The translations under genes and the position numbers were made by a program. Below, in pieces: positions 47,524 through 56,190 of a stretch of DNA of 64,000 nucleotides. Positions within the stretch are counted from its first letter, which is position 1. Each line of letters starts with the position of its first letter. The notes below the pieces were generated by a model. The model saw nothing but the letters and a program-made list of their open reading frames with translations. It did not search any database and was not told the origin of the DNA. Origin of the DNA: Azospirillum sp. OGB3 (GTDB lineage: Bacteria; Pseudomonadota; Alphaproteobacteria; Azospirillales; Azospirillaceae); NCBI RefSeq assembly GCF_014192915.1, contig NZ_JACHYN010000002.1:124001-188000 (forward strand), in the 5' to 3' direction.

Positions 47524-48260
47524 GCCGCCTCCTTTGCGGTCAGCCGGGTGAAGCTCTCGGTCAGTGTGTCCGCCCCGGTCGCGCGGTTCACCTCCGTCAC
47601 CGGCCCGGCGGCGCGGACCCGACCGCGGTGGATCACCACCACGCGGTCGCCCTCGCCGATCTCGTCGATCAGGTGGGTGGCCCAGAGCACGGCGATGCCG
47701 CGCTCCCGGCACAGCGCGTGGACATGCTCGACGATGGCGCGCCGCGCCGGGACGTCCAGCCCGACGGTCGGTTCGTCCAGCACCAGCAGGGCCGGCTCGT
47801 GCAGCAGGGCGCGGGCCAGCTCCACCCGGCGGCGATGCCCGCCGTTCAGCGCCCGCACCGTCTCGCCGATGCGCTCCGCCATGCCCAGCCGCTCCAGCGA
47901 GTCCTGCGCCCGCGCCTCGGCGGTGCGGCGGGGGATGCCGTGCAGGGCCGCGAAATAGAGCAGATTCTGCCGCACCGTCAGGTCGAGGTCGAGCGTCGGC
48001 TGCTGGAACACCACCCCCATGCGGCCGAGCGCCCTGGCCGGCTCCCGCCGCAGGTCGATCCCGCCGATGCGGATGGTGCCGCCCGGCGTTTCGAACAGGC
48101 GGGTGATCAGCGCGAACAGCGTCGTCTTGCCCGCCCCGTTGGGGCCGAGCAGGGCGGTGAAGGACCCCGCCCCGACCGCCAGCGACACGTCCTTCAGCGC
48201 GAAGGTTCCGCGCCCGTAGGCGTAGCTCAGCCCCTCGATGGACAGCGCCGGTTCCGCCAT
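47520..48260 (-). CDS. ABC ATPase of the PQQ-alcohol locus
   Basis: A 246-residue ATPase that energises the adjacent permease. Walker A GPNGAGKTT (about 39-47), then FQQPTLDLDLTVRQNLLYFA. The signature is ALNGGHRRRVELARALL, with LNGG replacing LSGG. Walker B is LLVLDEPTVGLD. ATPases of this type are named for linkage to PQQ-dependent alcohol dehydrogenase systems. It lies between the YVTN protein and the permease in one leftward unit. Confidence 0.9.
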   Translation of the reverse strand: MAEPALSIEGLSYAYGRGTFALKDVSLAVGAGSFTALLGPNGAGKTTLFALITRLFETPGGTIRIGGIDLRREPARALGRMGVVFQQPTLDLDLTVRQNLLYFAALHGIPRRTAEARAQDSLERLGMAERIGETVRALNGGHRRRVELARALLHEPALLVLDEPTVGLDVPARRAIVEHVHALCRERGIAVLWATHLIDEIGEGDRVVVIHRGRVRAAGPVTEVNRATGADTLTESFTRLTAKEAA

Positions 48261-48280
48261 GCCCTTACCCTTTCACCCGC

Positions 48281-49249
48281 TCAGCCCTTCACCGCAACGC
48301 CCCAGGGGTAGCGGCCGACCTTGACCGACTTGACGACCTTCAGGCTGTCCACGTCGATCACCGACACGTCGCCCGACACGCCGTTGGTGGCGTAGAGCCG
48401 CTTCTGGTCGGGCGACAGGTCGAGCTGCCAGACGCGGCGGCCGACCAGCAGATAGTCCTTCACCGCGAAGGTCTGGGCGTCCACCACCGCGACGTGGTTG
48501 GCCGGGCCGAGCGCCACGAAGGCGTAGCGCCCGTCGTCGGTCAGCTTGATGCCCACCGGCTGGATGCGGTCCTGGGGCACACCCTTGATCTTGAAGCGGA
48601 TGGTCTGCGCCACCTTGCGGTCGGCCGTGTCGATCACCGACAGGGTGCCGCCGATCTCCGCCGACACCCACAGGCGGCTGCCGTCCTTGTTGAACTGGGC
48701 GTAGCGCGGGCGGGCGTCGACCAGCGTGTTGTCGACGACGGCGCGCTTCTCCGTGTCGATCCAATGGACCATGTTCGTCGTCTCCGACGTGTTCACCGCC
48801 CATTTGCCGTCGGGGCTGACCGCCATGCCCTCCGGCTCCACGCCGACATCCACCTGATAGGCGACCTTGCGGCTGGGCACGTCCACGATGGTGACGACGT
48901 TGCTCTCCTCGTTGGCGATGAACAGGTGCTTGCCGTCAGGGTGCAGGGCGAACAGCTCCGGGTCCTCGCCCGAGGGCAGGTTGTGCAGGATCTTCTTGGT
49001 CGCGAGGTCCATCACCTGCACCGTGTCGTCGTCGCTGGCGCAGATGTAGAGGTGCTTGCCGTCCGCGCTCAGCGTGATGCCGCGGGGGCGCCGCCCGACC
49101 TTCACCGTCTCCGTCACCGTCAGGGTCGCGCCGTCGATGATGGACAGGGTGTTGTCCTTCTCGTTCGAGACATAGACGGTCTCCGCCAAAGCAGGAACGG
49201 CGCAGCCGGCCAGCAGGGCGGCGAGGAGAAGGGTGCGGGCGGTGGTCAT
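48281..49249 (-). CDS. YVTN beta-propeller protein of the PQQ-alcohol locus
   Basis: A 322-residue periplasmic seven-bladed propeller. A signal peptide of about 22 residues with a Cys (LLAALLAGCAVPALA) is followed by repeats such as VYVSNEKDNTLSIID, KVGRRPRGITLSADGKHLYI, and LFIANEESNVVTIVDV. Such proteins occur beside PQQ alcohol dehydrogenases as part of the PedA1A2BC-type set. It may bind a metal or a cofactor; the exact role is unknown. It is 20 bases from the ATPase gene. Confidence 0.88.
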   Translation of the reverse strand: MTTARTLLLAALLAGCAVPALAETVYVSNEKDNTLSIIDGATLTVTETVKVGRRPRGITLSADGKHLYICASDDDTVQVMDLATKKILHNLPSGEDPELFALHPDGKHLFIANEESNVVTIVDVPSRKVAYQVDVGVEPEGMAVSPDGKWAVNTSETTNMVHWIDTEKRAVVDNTLVDARPRYAQFNKDGSRLWVSAEIGGTLSVIDTADRKVAQTIRFKIKGVPQDRIQPVGIKLTDDGRYAFVALGPANHVAVVDAQTFAVKDYLLVGRRVWQLDLSPDQKRLYATNGVSGDVSVIDVDSLKVVKSVKVGRYPWGVAVKG

Positions 49250-49301
49250 CGGGGCGGCGTCCTCTTGGCGGAAATGATTGGGAAGAATCAGCGGCGGCCC
49301 A

Positions 49302-50504
49302 TCAACGGCGGCAGCCCGTTTCGGGCTGGTCGTGGCCCAGCGTGTCGAGTTCGGTCCTGGGGTGCAGGAAGCCGTCCTGCGGCGAGACGGACACCAGCGA
49401 GCGGTCGGCGGCGAGAAGCACCGGCTGGCGCAACTGCCCGTCCCAGCTGCGGAAGGACAGGGGCACGCCCTTGAAGGCGGCCAGCGTGAAGTCCGGTCCG
49501 CGGATGTAGGCGGCCAGCGCCTCTGGATCGGTGGAGCGGGTGCGGGTCGCCGCCTCGCCCACCGCGCGGATGGCGGCCCAGACGGCGTGGTCGCGGGGCA
49601 GCATGGTCCGCTGGGCGGCGGCCTTGAAGCGGGACTGGAGCTGTGCGGCCCCCCACGCCTCGTGGGCGCGGTGCCAGTTGGTGGGGACGAGGCCCTGCGT
49701 GCCGGCGACCGGGCGCGGGTCCCAAGTGCGATAGAGGACGTAATCGCCGAAGTCGCCGATCTCGTCGGCGACGATCACCACGTCGTGGCGCTTGCCCTGG
49801 GTGAAGACCGGCATTTCGGCCTGGGCGGTGCGGCGGGCATCGTGGTCCTCGCTCCAGCTCTTCTCCTCGACCACCTCGGCGCCGAAGCGCTTGGCCGCCC
49901 GCTTGACGGCGGCGGCGTAGAGCCGGTCCTCCGGCCGGGTGCCGACGATCAGCAGCCACTTCGTCCAGCGCTTGACCGCCAGATACTGGGCCAGCGCGTC
50001 GGCCAGCATGGCGCGGTCGGGCACGGTGTGCAGCAGGTTGGGCGCGCACAGCGCGTTGCGCAGGCTGTCGTCGGTGGAGCCGGCGTTGAACAGCAGCAGG
50101 TTTGCCGCCTCGGGCAGGCGGGCCAGCGCGCCGGGCGTTTCGCCGGGCAGGTCCAGCACGACGATGCGGTGTCCGGCGGCGGCGAGGTCGCGCAGCGCCT
50201 GCGCCGGGTCGCCGTCGATGGGGACGGTCACAGCCTCCAACTCGAAGCGCTGCTTGAGGAAACGGCCCGTGCTGTTGTTGTCGGCCACGGCGAGACGGGC
50301 GCCGGCCACCCCTTCGTCGGCGGGCGGTTCGTCGAGATTGGACAGGGCGGGGGGATGCTCGACCTCCTGCGTCAGGTAGGCGATGCGGACGGTCGAGTTG
50401 TCCGCGGGCGCTGCCTCCTGCGAAAAGGCGGCCGGCGAGGCGCAAAGCCCGCCGGCCAGCAAGGCGATCTGCATCAAGGAGGGTAACCAAAAGCTGAAAC
50501 GCAT
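49302..50504 (-). CDS. ABC substrate-binding protein of the PQQ-alcohol locus
   Basis: A 400-residue periplasmic binding protein with a signal peptide of about 28 residues (ending AAFSQEAAP). VRIAYLTQEVEHPPALSNL, GARLAVADNNSTGRFLKQRF and LLLFNAGSTDDSLRNALC resemble the subfamily tied to PQQ-dependent alcohol dehydrogenases. It is the first gene of the leftward set (binding protein, propeller, ATPase, permease) and is divergent from pedF. I chose the ATG at 50504. The imported or sensed ligand is not known; lanthanide or alcohol handling is inferred. Confidence 0.87.
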   Translation of the reverse strand: MRFSFWLPSLMQIALLAGGLCASPAAFSQEAAPADNSTVRIAYLTQEVEHPPALSNLDEPPADEGVAGARLAVADNNSTGRFLKQRFELEAVTVPIDGDPAQALRDLAAAGHRIVVLDLPGETPGALARLPEAANLLLFNAGSTDDSLRNALCAPNLLHTVPDRAMLADALAQYLAVKRWTKWLLIVGTRPEDRLYAAAVKRAAKRFGAEVVEEKSWSEDHDARRTAQAEMPVFTQGKRHDVVIVADEIGDFGDYVLYRTWDPRPVAGTQGLVPTNWHRAHEAWGAAQLQSRFKAAAQRTMLPRDHAVWAAIRAVGEAATRTRSTDPEALAAYIRGPDFTLAAFKGVPLSFRSWDGQLRQPVLLAADRSLVSVSPQDGFLHPRTELDTLGHDQPETGCRR

Positions 50505-50571
50505 CGCGGGTTTGCACTCGCCTGGTTTCGGGAGACCAGGGTATCCCCGCCGGGCGGCGTCCCGGAATGCA

Positions 50572-50650
50572 ACTTTGGTACGATTGCGCGGGCGGAAAAT
50601 TGCGGTTCGGTCCGATCGCGGCGGGTTCGACGCACGGTTGCTACCAAAGT
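50572..50650. promoter_or_regulatory. Long-range inverted repeat in the pedF divergent promoter
   Basis: ACTTTGGTA at 50572-50580 is exactly inverted as TACCAAAGT at 50642-50650, 70 bases apart, between the divergent binding-protein and pedF genes. It could be a pair of sites for one regulator. Confidence 0.45.
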
Positions 50651-50738
50651 CCAATTATTGGCCGCACGGACCGCCCGCTATGCTCCGGGGCAACGGACAA
50701 CGCTCCCTTCGCATCTTCTCTGAATGAGGACGCCCCTT

Positions 50739-51182
50739 ATGAACGCACGGCTTCTCCGGCTCGCGACGGCCGGTTTCCTGACCGGCGCGGCTGCCGTCGC
50801 CTCCACGGTTGTCCCCACGGCGGCCTTCGCCCATGGCGACGTGACCCCCCAGGCCGTGGACACCACCGGCCTCGACAAGCTGGGCGAGGACTGGCGCGAC
50901 GCGAACCCCTACCGCGGCAACCCGCGGGCGATCGAGATCGGCTCCTCCGCCTTCAACCAGAACTGCGCGCGCTGCCATGGGCTGGGCGCGGTGTCGGGCG
51001 GCATCGCCCCGGACCTGCGCTATCTGGACAAGGGCGACACCGGGGACGAGTGGTTCAAGGAGCGGGTGATCAACGGTTCCATCCGCAACGGCGTCACCTA
51101 CATGCCGCGCTTCGGCGAGGCGTTGGGCCAGGAGGCGCTGTGGGCCATCCGGTCGTGGCTGGAGACGGTGCACGAGGAATGA
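50739..51182 (+). CDS. pedF: Cytochrome c-550 PedF-like
   Basis: A 147-residue periplasmic cytochrome c with a signal peptide (about 1-31, ending AAFAHG). The haem motif is CARCH with Cys76, Cys79 and His80. The segment RAIEIGSSAFNQNCARCHGL and the C-terminal MPRFGEALGQEALWAIRSWL, with the distal Met, fit the PedF/ExaB type that takes electrons from quinoprotein alcohol dehydrogenases. I chose the ATG at 50739 because GAGGA lies seven bases upstream; an ATG at 50724 is possible. Its stop overlaps the next start (ATGA). Confidence 0.93.
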   Translation: MNARLLRLATAGFLTGAAAVASTVVPTAAFAHGDVTPQAVDTTGLDKLGEDWRDANPYRGNPRAIEIGSSAFNQNCARCHGLGAVSGGIAPDLRYLDKGDTGDEWFKERVINGSIRNGVTYMPRFGEALGQEALWAIRSWLETVHEE

Positions 51183-52054
51183 ATGCGTTTGGAATGACGG
51201 GGCTTCCGACGCGGCGCCAGCTGCTGTCCTTCGCCGCCGCCGCGCTGGCCGCCGGGGTCCTCCCCCGGCGCGCCGGCGCGCGCCCGTTGGATGACGTGAT
51301 GGCCGCCGGGCGGCTGATGGTCGCGGTCTACCGCGACAACCCGCCTTTCTCCCACCGCAAGGGCGGCGCCCTGGTCGGCGTGGACGTGGACCTCGCCCGC
51401 GCCATCGCCGGGCGGCTGGGCGTCGGCGTCGAGTTCATGGAGCTGACCGCCGGGGAAACCGTGTCGGACGACCTGCGCAACGCGGTGTGGCGCGGCCCGG
51501 TCGTCGGGGGCGGCGTGGCCGACGTGATGATGCATGTGCCCTACCAGAAGGAGTTCGGGCTGCGCAACCCGGAGGCCGTGCTGTTCGGCCCGTACCAGCG
51601 GGAGGGCTTCGCGCTGGCCCGCAACCCGATGCGCATGACCCAGCCGATGCTCGCCTCCCTGCCCGACGAGCCGGTGGGTGTGGAGATCGACAGCATCCCC
51701 GACTTCTACCTGCTGGGGGCCTTCGGCGGGCGGCTGCGCGAGCGGCTGGTCCATTACATGACGATCCCCGAGGCGGTCGAGGCCCTGGTCAAGGGCGACG
51801 TCGCCGCCGTCGTCGCGACGCAGAGCCAGGTGGAGGCCGCGCTGGGCGACCGCGCCGCCGGCTTCCCGATCACCCCGGTCACCTTCCCCGGCATGATGGC
51901 GTCGAGCTGGGACATCGGCATGGCGGTGAAGGAGAACTCCCGTGATCTCGCCTACGCGGTGGGCGACGCGGTGACTGCAATGCTGGAGGACGGGACGCTG
52001 CCGGAGATCTTCCGGAAGCATGGGGTGACTCACAACGCGATTCCGGTGGAGTGA
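51179..52054 (+). CDS. Quinoprotein-associated binding protein (MxaJ/XoxJ-like)
   Basis: A 291-residue periplasmic solute-binding-fold protein of the type found beside PQQ dehydrogenases, where MxaJ/XoxJ help assemble or activate the enzyme. The leader contains paired arginines (LPTRRQLLSFAAAAL), consistent with Tat or Sec export. LMVAVYRDNPPFSHRKGG starts the fold, and DVMMHVPYQKEFGLRNPEAV is typical. It overlaps pedF by four bases (ATGA) and is probably co-translated with it. Confidence 0.87.
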   Translation: MNAFGMTGLPTRRQLLSFAAAALAAGVLPRRAGARPLDDVMAAGRLMVAVYRDNPPFSHRKGGALVGVDVDLARAIAGRLGVGVEFMELTAGETVSDDLRNAVWRGPVVGGGVADVMMHVPYQKEFGLRNPEAVLFGPYQREGFALARNPMRMTQPMLASLPDEPVGVEIDSIPDFYLLGAFGGRLRERLVHYMTIPEAVEALVKGDVAAVVATQSQVEAALGDRAAGFPITPVTFPGMMASSWDIGMAVKENSRDLAYAVGDAVTAMLEDGTLPEIFRKHGVTHNAIPVE

Positions 52055-52058
52055 CGGC

Positions 52059-52154
52059 GCTTGCCCCCACCCCGGCCCTCCCCCGCTGGCGCAGGGGAGG
52101 GAGAATCGAGTCCCCTCCCCTGCGAAGCGGGGGAGGGTTAGGGAGGGGGCAAGC
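52059..52154. repeat. Palindromic repeat family A, short variant (copy 3)
   Basis: About 96 bases with outer arms GCTTGCCCCC and GGGGGCAAGC and inner arms CCCTCCCCCGCTGGCGCAGG and TGCGAAGCGGGGGAGGG. It lacks the GGGGCCCGCGGCGAAGCC part of copies 1 and 2. It lies between the MxaJ-like and SoxYZ-like genes. Confidence 0.82.
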
Positions 52155-52196
52155 GCCCACACAAGAACAACGAGGCAAGGGAGGGGGAAAACCGCC

Positions 52197-53009
52197 ATGA
52201 ACCGCCATCTCGCCGCCGCGGCGCTCCTGGCCGCGCTCTCCAGCCCGGCTTATGCCGGTCCGCCTGACCCCGCCGACCCGCTGGCCTCGGTCATGTGGGA
52301 CGTGCTGCGGCCGGAGCTGTTCGGAACGGCCCCCATCCAATTCGACGACCGCGTGACCGTCACCGCCCCCGACAACGCCGAGAACGCCGCCGCCGTCCCG
52401 GTGATGGCCGACGCCACGGCGCTGGGCGCGGTGGAGGAGATGGTGCTGTTCGCCGACCTCAACCCCTTCCCGGTCATCCTGCGCTTCCAGCCGCTGGCGG
52501 CGAAGCCGGTGATCGCCACGCGCTTCAAGGTGCAGCAGGCCACACCGCTGCGCGCCGCCGCCCGCACGCCGGACGGCGTCTGGCACATCGGCGGCAAGCT
52601 GCTCGACGCGGCTGGCGGCGGCTGCACCGCGCCGCCCGCGACCTACGCCGCCGCCGACTGGGCCGACCATGTGGGGGAGGTGCAGGGCCGCGCCTGGGCG
52701 CCGACCGGGGAAGACAAGGCGACGCGCGTGCGCTTCCTCGTCCGCCACCCGATGGACACCGGTCTGGTCGCCGGCATCCCCGCCTACTTCATCGAGGCGC
52801 TGACCCTGCGCGACGCCGACGGGCGGGCGCTGGCCCAGCTGCAGACGGCGGAGCCGCTGTCGGAGAACCCCGTCTTCACGCTGGAGGTTCAGCCGGCCGC
52901 GGGCGCACGCAGCCTGACGCTCGACGGGCGCGACAACCAGGGCGGCGAGGTCAAGGCGGCCATCCCGCTGCCCTGGGTGCAAGGGACGATGCAGGGAGCG
53001 CTGCCATGA
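52197..53009 (+). CDS. Fused SoxYZ-like carrier, quinoprotein-associated
   Basis: A 270-residue periplasmic protein with a signal peptide (1-20). The first half resembles SoxY, including a Cys (Cys143) in the AAGGGCTAPP context that recalls the GGCGG carrier tail; the second half resembles SoxZ. In sulfur oxidisers the SoxY cysteine carries the substrate. Here, as in other PQQ-alcohol loci, the fused protein probably serves a relay role that has not been worked out. It overlaps the next gene by four bases (ATGA). Confidence 0.83.
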   Translation: MNRHLAAAALLAALSSPAYAGPPDPADPLASVMWDVLRPELFGTAPIQFDDRVTVTAPDNAENAAAVPVMADATALGAVEEMVLFADLNPFPVILRFQPLAAKPVIATRFKVQQATPLRAAARTPDGVWHIGGKLLDAAGGGCTAPPATYAAADWADHVGEVQGRAWAPTGEDKATRVRFLVRHPMDTGLVAGIPAYFIEALTLRDADGRALAQLQTAEPLSENPVFTLEVQPAAGARSLTLDGRDNQGGEVKAAIPLPWVQGTMQGALP

Positions 53010-53938
53010 GAGCGCTTCTCGCCTTTTTCCTTCTGGTCGCCTCCGCCGCGCCGGGCTGGGCCGCCGGCCCGCTGACCTACAATCTGAAGCCCGTCGCCAT
53101 CGCACCGGACACCTGGGTCTTCGAGGGAACGCGGGAGCATTTCACCCGAACCAACGGCGGCAACATCCTCAATCCCGGCTTCATCGTCACCGACGACGGG
53201 GTGATCGTGATCCAGACCGGCCCGTCGCGCCGCTTCGGCGAGGAGATGCGCGCCGCCATCGCCGCGGTCACCGACAAGCCGATCCGCAAGGTCTTCGTCA
53301 GCAACCTGCACCCCGACTATTGGCTGGGCAACCGCGCCTTCGCCGACGTGCCCATCGCCGCGCTCCCCGGCACCATCGAGGGCATCAAGTCCGAGGGGCA
53401 AGGGATGACCGAGAACATGTACCGCCTCGTCGGCGACTGGATGCGCGGGACCGAGCCGCTGGTCCCGACCGAGACGGTCTACGGCTCCACCGTCGTCTTC
53501 GGTACGCACCGGCTGCGGCTGATCCCGCTGGAGGGCCACACCGCCGCCGATCTCGCCATCCTGGACGAGACGACGGGCGTTCTGTTCGCCGGCGGAGTCG
53601 TCTTCTCCGACCGGACGCCGACGACGCCCCACGCCGACATCGGCCAATGGCTGGCGGCGCTGGATGCCCTGGACGCGCTGGAGGTGACGGTTCTGGTGCC
53701 CAACCACGGGCGCATCCGCTCCGACAAGGCCGCCATTGTCCAGACCCGCGACTGGCTGAGCTGGCTGGACCGAACCCTGCGCGAGCGGGCGGAGGCCGGG
53801 GCCGACATGGCCGAGCTGCTCGACGCGCCGATCCCCGAGCGCTTCGCCGGGATGGGGGTGCTGCGCGAGGAGTACCGGCGCTCCGTCTCGCATCTCTGGC
53901 CGCGGATCGAGAAGGCGGTGCTGCCGCGAGTGAATTGA
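53006..53938 (+). CDS. Metallo-beta-lactamase-fold relay protein, quinoprotein-associated
   Basis: A 310-residue periplasmic protein with a signal peptide (about 1-19) and a metallo-beta-lactamase fold, of the kind named SoxH-related in PQQ loci. The first metal motif reads SNLHPDYWLGN (N100, H102, D104, Y105) where HxHxDH is usual, so two of the usual histidines are missing. Later ligands in LEGHTAADLAI and VPNHGR remain. It overlaps the SoxYZ-like carrier (ATGA), so the two probably act together, as a carrier with a processing enzyme. Confidence 0.83.
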   Translation: MRALLAFFLLVASAAPGWAAGPLTYNLKPVAIAPDTWVFEGTREHFTRTNGGNILNPGFIVTDDGVIVIQTGPSRRFGEEMRAAIAAVTDKPIRKVFVSNLHPDYWLGNRAFADVPIAALPGTIEGIKSEGQGMTENMYRLVGDWMRGTEPLVPTETVYGSTVVFGTHRLRLIPLEGHTAADLAILDETTGVLFAGGVVFSDRTPTTPHADIGQWLAALDALDALEVTVLVPNHGRIRSDKAAIVQTRDWLSWLDRTLRERAEAGADMAELLDAPIPERFAGMGVLREEYRRSVSHLWPRIEKAVLPRVN

Positions 53939-54129
53939 AGCCGTTCGTAATGAAACGGTTCGTGTCCTCCAGCAGAACGCTCCGCCCATTCGACTATTTG
54001 CCAATGGACCCCATCCGGAGCGCCGGTAGACTGCTTTATTGTCAGAAGGATAGGGGCTTCGCGATACCGCGTCGCCCCTGCGTCGGACCCCTGATTGTTC
54101 CGAAAAGAAGCCGAGAACGGGCGGACGAA

Positions 54130-54156
54130 GCAGACGGATTCCGCCAATTCGTCTGC
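54130..54156 (+). promoter_or_regulatory. Inverted repeat upstream of the quinoprotein ADH
   Basis: GCAGACG (54130-54136) and CGTCTGC (54150-54156), 13 bases apart, 55 bases before the dehydrogenase ATG. It could be a regulator site or a leader hairpin; the 273-base gap holds nothing else I can name. Confidence 0.35.
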
Positions 54157-54211
54157 ACATGATCTCTGCCCACGCCTCCGGCTGTCCATTCCCCTGGGAG
54201 GTATCCGCACC

Positions 54212-55963
54212 ATGAAGCGTCTCTTCCGAACCTGCCTGCTTGCAAGCGCCATGGCCGCCGGCCTTGGCCTGGGCGGCCCCGCGCTGGCCGCTGACGGGCC
54301 GAGCAACGACGACCTGCTGAACGACGCCAAGTCGACGGGCGACGTCCTGACCTACGGCATGGGTCCTCAGGCGCAGCGCTTCAGCCCGCTCGACAAGCTC
54401 AACCCGGACACCGTCAAGGGGCTGGTGCCGGTCTGGTCCTTCTCCTTCGGTGGCGAGAAGCAGCGCGGGCAGGAGTCGCAGCCGATCATCCATGACGGCA
54501 CGATCTACGTCACCGGCTCCTATTCGCGCCTCTACGCCGTGGACGTAAAGACCGGGCAGAAGAAGTGGCAGTACGACCACCGCCTGCCCGAAGGCATCAT
54601 GCCCTGCTGCGACGTGGTGAACCGTGGTGCCGCGCTCTACAAGGACAAGATCTACTTCGCGACGCTGGACGCCCGTCTGGTCGCGCTGAACAAGGATACC
54701 GGCAAGGTCGTCTGGTCGAAGAAGATCGAGGACTACAAGGCCGGCTACTCGGCGACCGCCGCCCCGCTGATCGTCGACGGCAAGGTCATCACCGGCAATT
54801 CCGGCGGTGAGTTCGGCATCATCGGCATGGTCGAGGCGCGTGACGCCGAGACGGGCGAGCTGGTCTGGCAGCGCCCGACCATCGAGGGCAACATGGGCAC
54901 CCTCAATGGCAAGGAATCGACCATGACCGGCGTGATGAACGCAAGTTGGTCGGGCGATCTCTACAAGACCGGCGGCGGCGCCACCTGGCTGGGCGGCACC
55001 TACGATCCGGAGACCAAGACGCTGTTCTTCGGCACCGGCAACCCGGCGCCCTGGAACTCGCACCTGCGCCCGGGCGACAACCTATACACCTCCTCGACGC
55101 TGGCCATCGACCCGGCCAACGGCGACATCAAGTGGCACTACCAGACCACGCCGCACGACGGCTGGGACTTCGACGGCGTGAACGAGCTGGTGTCCTTCGA
55201 CCTCAAGAAGGACGGCCAGACCATCAAGGCCGGCGCCAAGGCCGACCGCAACGGCTTCTTCTACGTGCTCGACCGCACCAACGGGAAGCTGCTCAGCGCC
55301 TCGCCCTTCGTCACCAAGATCACCTGGGCCAAGGAGATCGACGTGAAGACCGGGCGGCCGGTCTACAACGACGACAACCGTCCGGGCACCCCGGTCGGTG
55401 CCGAGAAGGGCACGTCGGTCTTCGCCGCCCCGGCCTTCCTCGGCGCCAAGAACTGGATGCCGATGGCCTACAGCCCGGCGACCGAGCTGTTCTACGTCCC
55501 GGCCAACGAGTGGGGCATGGACATCTGGAACGAGCCGATCACCTACAAGAAGGGTGCGGCCTATCTGGGCGCCGGCTTCACCATCAAGCCGCTCTACGAC
55601 GACTACATCGGCGCGCTGCGCGCCATCGACCCGAAGACCGGCAAGATCGTCTGGGAATACAAGAACCCGGCGCCGCTGTGGGGCGGCGTGCTGACCACCG
55701 GCGGCAACCTTGTCTTCACCGGCACGCCGGAGGGCTACCTGAAGGCCTTCGACGCCAAGTCCGGCAAGGAGGTCTGGAAGTTCAACACCGGCTCCGGCGT
55801 CGTCGGCTCCCCGGTCACCTGGGAACAGGACGGCGAGCAGTATGTGGCCGTGGTTTCCGGCTGGGGTGGTGCCGTACCGCTGTGGGGCGGCGACGTCGCC
55901 AAGCTGGTCAAGGACATCAACCAGGGCGGTTCCCTCTGGGTCTTCAAGCTGCCGAAGGCCTGA
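54212..55963 (+). CDS. PQQ-dependent alcohol dehydrogenase, predicted lanthanide type
   Basis: A 583-residue periplasmic quinoprotein (ExaA/PedE/PedH family) with a signal peptide ending near ALAAD. The eight-bladed propeller has the vicinal disulfide Cys132-Cys133 in [20 protein letters not shown] gives the catalytic Asp319 and a further Asp321 two residues on. In XoxF, PedH and ExaF enzymes that extra Asp binds a lanthanide, whereas calcium enzymes have Ala, Ser or Thr there. GGGAGG precedes the ATG at 54212. Electrons probably pass to the PedF-type cytochrome. A terminator follows. Confidence 0.93.
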   Translation: MKRLFRTCLLASAMAAGLGLGGPALAADGPSNDDLLNDAKSTGDVLTYGMGPQAQRFSPLDKLNPDTVKGLVPVWSFSFGGEKQRGQESQPIIHDGTIYVTGSYSRLYAVDVKTGQKKWQYDHRLPEGIMPCCDVVNRGAALYKDKIYFATLDARLVALNKDTGKVVWSKKIEDYKAGYSATAAPLIVDGKVITGNSGGEFGIIGMVEARDAETGELVWQRPTIEGNMGTLNGKESTMTGVMNASWSGDLYKTGGGATWLGGTYDPETKTLFFGTGNPAPWNSHLRPGDNLYTSSTLAIDPANGDIKWHYQTTPHDGWDFDGVNELVSFDLKKDGQTIKAGAKADRNGFFYVLDRTNGKLLSASPFVTKITWAKEIDVKTGRPVYNDDNRPGTPVGAEKGTSVFAAPAFLGAKNWMPMAYSPATELFYVPANEWGMDIWNEPITYKKGAAYLGAGFTIKPLYDDYIGALRAIDPKTGKIVWEYKNPAPLWGGVLTTGGNLVFTGTPEGYLKAFDAKSGKEVWKFNTGSGVVGSPVTWEQDGEQYVAVVSGWGGAVPLWGGDVAKLVKDINQGGSLWVFKLPKA

Positions 55964-56001
55964 CGGGGAAACCCCCGTGCCGTGACCGGACCAGGAAAGG
56001 G

Positions 56002-56030
56002 CGGCCCGAAGGGTTCGGGCCGTCTTTTCT
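56002..56030 (+). terminator. Terminator of the quinoprotein ADH
   Basis: CGGCCCGAA, loop GGG, TTCGGGCCG and then TCTTTTCT; 9 perfect base pairs, 38 bases after the stop. Confidence 0.9.
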
Positions 56031-56040
56031 TGCGAACCGC

Positions 56041-56069
56041 TTGCAACAGGATTTGGGCCGGGATTTAAA
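56041..56069 (+). promoter_or_regulatory. Promoter of the NarL-type regulator
   Basis: TTGCAA, 17 bases, then TTTAAA, about 120 bases upstream of the regulator ATG. A 6-base-pair hairpin GCGTGG-GAA-CCACGC (56175-56189) ends one base before the start codon, where a ribosome binding site would be. Confidence 0.5.
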
Positions 56070-56190
56070 ACGGAATTGCCTACGATCGGCTGTTTTGGGG
56101 AATACCCGTTCCCGTCCTTGCGCATTCTTGAACGGTCCGGCATGATCACACCTGGAAACGCCCCGAAACGATGAGCGTGGGAACCACGCC

